From Bacteroidales bacterium (GTDB taxonomy: Bacteria; Bacteroidota; Bacteroidia; Bacteroidales; UBA7960), in NCBI GenBank assembly GCA_003553005.1, contig PUPG01000053.1, positions 1-8,315 of the forward strand: DNA of 8,315 bases, written 5' to 3'. Position 1 is the stretch's first letter, and every line of letters starts with the position of its first letter. The notes under the pieces were generated by a model. The model searched no databases. It had not been told where the DNA came from and saw only the letters and a list, made by a program, of their open reading frames with translations. The position numbers and the translations under genes are program-made. Below are positions 5,816 to 8,315 of the stretch, piece after piece.

Positions 5816-7683
5816 TTCATTCGATCGATAATTACCGGGCAGGCTTGTTCACCACACTGATCCTTTTCCTTCTTTTAATCCCCTTTGCGGGAATAGCCCA
5901 GCAAAATGATTACGAGGCTGATTTGCATCAGATGGATGATGCAGCACGATTCAGGAAATTAAGCCAGCTCACCATTCAAAACTGGAAAACCACACCAGCC
6001 CAGGCCATCATCTATGGTGAGGAATCGCTGGAAGTTGCCCAATCGCTTAATAACAAACGCTTTCAGGCAGAGGCCTTGAACAATATTGGGGTGGCCTATT
6101 CCTATGCCAATGCATTTGCGGAAGCGCTGGACTATTTTTTCAACGCCTTGGTCCTCCGGGAGGAACTGGGAGAAGATGACCTTATTGCCACAACCCTCAA
6201 CAATATTGGCAATGTGTATTACATCTCAGGGAACACTGAACAGGCCATCAGCTATTACGAAAGTTCCCTTGCTAAAAAGGAAGCAAGCGGTCAGGGACAG
6301 CAGGTAACCTCCACCCTCATTAACCTGGCTAGCCTCTATAACTCCGGAGGTCAGCCAGAAAAAGCCCTCCCTAACATTTTCCGCGCCATAGACATATTGG
6401 AGGAGCAGGCTGACTCGGCCGGGTTAAGCACGGCCTGGAACAACCTGGGAAGAATTTACATTCAGGAAGGCAAGCTGGATCATGCCCTTGAGGTCAACCA
6501 AAAAGCATTGCAGGTAAGCAAGCAACTGAACCAACCCTGGGACATATCTTATATATCTACCAGCATTGGTGAGGTCTACCTGGAAAAACAGGATACGGAC
6601 AAAGCAAAAGCTTACCTTAATGAAGGCCAAAGGATTGCCAGGGAGCTACAAAGTCGTGACCTCGTGCTCTATAGTTTGAGAATGATGAGCGTACTGCACG
6701 CATTGAGCGGAAACCATTCGCAATTCCTTACAGCGTTTAACGAATATGACAAACTCAAAGACCGCATTTTTTCAGAAGAAAACTCCCGGGCCATTGCGGA
6801 AATGCAGGTTATTTACAAAACAGAGCAACGGGAAAAAGAAAATGCCATTCAAAAACTTCAGATTGCCAAAGAGCGAAGCCTGAGAAATTCATTTATCTTT
6901 ATCACCATCATCGTGATGATCATCGTACTGTTCCTTTACAGACGTTACCGGATTAAACGCAAGCTTAACATTAAGCTGGAAAAAGAAGTGGATATGCGCA
7001 CGGCCGATCTTATCGCAAGCCATGAGCAAATTACCCGCCTGAATGAGACCTTGCTCAGCAACACCATTGAAACTGAGGAGCGCGAACGCAAACGTTTTTC
7101 AGAGGACTTGCACGATGGACTCGGCCCCCTTTTGTCCACCGTAAAAATCCACCTGGAACTGATTGCATCCAGGGACAGGGGTGCACACGAACGCAAAGAG
7201 CTCATTGATGCGGCACACGACCTGATCGATGATGCCATCGAAAACACCAAGGCCATTGCCAATAACCTTACGCCAAACATTTTAAGTGACTTTGGGTTGC
7301 ACGAAGCCCTCGATGGCTATGTGCAGAAAATTAACAGCATGGGGGGCATTCAGGTCGACCTGCAAAATGATCATCCCGAGACAAGGTATTCCAGGCATGT
7401 GGAGCTTGCACTATACCGGATCAGCCTGGAACTGATCACAAACTCTCTGAAACACGCCAAAGCAACACATGTAAAATTGAAACTATCGGGAGGTAACCAA
7501 GAAATCAGGCTGCAGTATTCGGATAACGGCATTGGTTTTGACACCCACCAATTGACTGCAGCGCATAAAGGCCTCGGATTATCAAACATCATCAGTCGAA
7601 TCAAATCCATAAACGGCAAATACGAAATTTACAGCGGCGCGGAATCGGGTTTTGCCCTGGAAATGTCGGCTGCCATGCCGTAA
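5812..7683 (+). CDS. TPR-sensor histidine kinase, HisKA_3/NarL-partner type
   Basis: This is a 623-residue membrane sensor kinase. A signal peptide spans roughly residues 1-30 (hydrophobic TLILFLLLIPFAGIAQ). Tetratricopeptide repeats cover about 50-315, with clear units starting near 87, 127, 167, 207 and 247. One transmembrane helix lies at 360-376, which puts the TPR sensor in the periplasm. A charged, probably coiled-coil linker (380-425) leads to the HisKA_3 dimerisation domain. The phosphoacceptor is His434 in EDLHDGLGP, and NLTPNILSDFGLHEAL (485-500) is the second conserved helix. The HATPase domain has its N box around Asn544, G1 box DNGIGFD (571-577) and G2 box KGLGLSN (586-592). All key catalytic residues are present. 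ATG 5812 is chosen because it gives an intact signal peptide. The response regulator gene follows after 24 bp and is its likely partner. The ligand is unknown; TPRs usually bind proteins or peptides, and the divergent permeases are a possible source of signal. Confidence 0.93.
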   Translation: MIHSIDNYRAGLFTTLILFLLLIPFAGIAQQNDYEADLHQMDDAARFRKLSQLTIQNWKTTPAQAIIYGEESLEVAQSLNNKRFQAEALNNIGVAYSYANAFAEALDYFFNALVLREELGEDDLIATTLNNIGNVYYISGNTEQAISYYESSLAKKEASGQGQQVTSTLINLASLYNSGGQPEKALPNIFRAIDILEEQADSAGLSTAWNNLGRIYIQEGKLDHALEVNQKALQVSKQLNQPWDISYISTSIGEVYLEKQDTDKAKAYLNEGQRIARELQSRDLVLYSLRMMSVLHALSGNHSQFLTAFNEYDKLKDRIFSEENSRAIAEMQVIYKTEQREKENAIQKLQIAKERSLRNSFIFITIIVMIIVLFLYRRYRIKRKLNIKLEKEVDMRTADLIASHEQITRLNETLLSNTIETEERERKRFSEDLHDGLGPLLSTVKIHLELIASRDRGAHERKELIDAAHDLIDDAIENTKAIANNLTPNILSDFGLHEALDGYVQKINSMGGIQVDLQNDHPETRYSRHVELALYRISLELITNSLKHAKATHVKLKLSGGNQEIRLQYSDNGIGFDTHQLTAAHKGLGLSNIISRIKSINGKYEIYSGAESGFALEMSAAMP

Positions 7684-7707
7684 TGCCACCTCAAAAAATT
7701 GAACCTG

Positions 7708-8315
7708 ATGGAAATAATCAAAATCGTCCTGGTAGATGATCATTCCATATTTTCGAAAGGCCTGAGTCTGCTTCTGAACGGCGTGCCAGACTTTAAGGTC
7801 GTTGGTGAAGCGTGCAACGGCCGGGTGTTTCTGGACCATCTCGATGATTGGCAACCCGACATGGTGCTGATGGACATCAAAATGCCCGAACTAAATGGCA
7901 TTGAGGCGACACGCCTGGCGTTGCAGAATCATCCCAGGCTAAAGATCATTGCCCTCACCATGTTTGGTGAAAGTCATTATTGCCAGTCGATGGCAGAGGC
8001 CGGAGCACATGGTTTCCTGCAAAAAAATGTGTCGGGGAAGGAGCTGGAAAAAGCGATACGGGAAGTAATGGCCGACAAGAACTATTTTTCACGTTCTTTG
8101 ATGCAGGATATTTCACCCGAGCAAGATGAAAGGGAAAACCTGTTGATCAAGGAGTTTAATGAAACCCTTACCAAAAGAGAGCATCAAGTACTGGTGCATA
8201 TTGCCGAAGGCCTGTCCTCCCAGGAAATCGCCAAAAAAATGTTTATCAGTGCCCGCACGGTTGAAGGGCATCGCGCAAACCTGATTGATAAAACAGGCAC
8301 AAAAAATGTGGTCGA
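7708..8315 (+). CDS. NarL/LuxR-type response regulator (3' truncated by window)
   Basis: The frame from ATG 7708 stays open to the window end, giving 202 complete codons; only a short C-terminal end should be missing. The receiver domain occupies about residues 1-120. Its acidic pair is Asp10-Asp11, its phosphoacceptor is Asp56 in LMDIKMPELNG, and the switch residues Thr84 and Lys106 are in place, so it should be phosphorylatable. A linker follows, then a GerE/LuxR helix-turn-helix from about 153, with LTKREHQVLVHIAEGLSSQEIA and the recognition helix ISARTVEGHRANL. It is therefore a DNA-binding transcription factor that probably dimerises on inverted-repeat sites. It starts 24 bp after the HisKA_3 kinase, the standard partner type, and is probably in the same transcript. 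An in-frame TTG at 7699 is a weaker start option. Candidate targets are its own divergent region, including the inverted repeat at 5596-5624; this is inference. Confidence 0.93.
   Translation, partial: MEIIKIVLVDDHSIFSKGLSLLLNGVPDFKVVGEACNGRVFLDHLDDWQPDMVLMDIKMPELNGIEATRLALQNHPRLKIIALTMFGESHYCQSMAEAGAHGFLQKNVSGKELEKAIREVMADKNYFSRSLMQDISPEQDERENLLIKEFNETLTKREHQVLVHIAEGLSSQEIAKKMFISARTVEGHRANLIDKTGTKNVV

Noticed and set aside
7582..7854. Minus-strand open frame across the kinase/regulator junction
   Set aside because: It is antisense to the kinase C-terminus and the regulator start, both of which carry clear motifs.

Overview
The window looks like chromosomal DNA of a member of the Bacteroidota. 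The evidence is the gene content: long FtsX/MacB-type permeases of about 800 residues, a histidine kinase with a TPR sensor and a signal peptide, and A-rich leaders without Shine-Dalgarno sequences directly before the start codons. Genus cannot be judged from the sequence alone. There are no tRNA, rRNA, CRISPR or insertion-sequence signals.

Layout. At the left edge (1-546, +) lies the C-terminal part of a gamma-glutamyltransferase-family Ntn-hydrolase, cut by the window start. It converges with a minus-strand pair of paralogous MacB/FtsX-type ABC transporter permeases. The promoter-proximal one is at 5588-3159 and the distal one at 3058-644. The 97-bp convergent gap holds mutually overlapping hairpins that may act as a 3'-end structure. 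A 223-bp AT-rich divergent region (5589-5811) separates the permeases from a plus-strand two-component system. That system is a TPR-containing, membrane-anchored HisKA_3 histidine kinase (5812-7683), followed 24 bp later by a NarL/LuxR-type response regulator (7708 onward) that runs off the right edge.

Likely logic (inference). The kinase and regulator form an operon. Its divergent placement next to two export- or mechanotransmission-type permeases suggests that the regulator controls the permease pair, that the permeases feed the sensor, or both. No ABC ATPase is encoded here, so the permeases would need one from elsewhere.

The less ordinary parts are in the control regions. There is an 8-bp tandem repeat in the kinase leader. 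A possible 28-codon leader ORF spans that repeat, and its TGA overlaps the kinase ATG as ATGA. An identical 11-mer lies just before the starts of both the kinase and the distal permease. An inverted repeat sits immediately before the proximal permease start. I see no strong case for a wholly new system; the main genes belong to known families.
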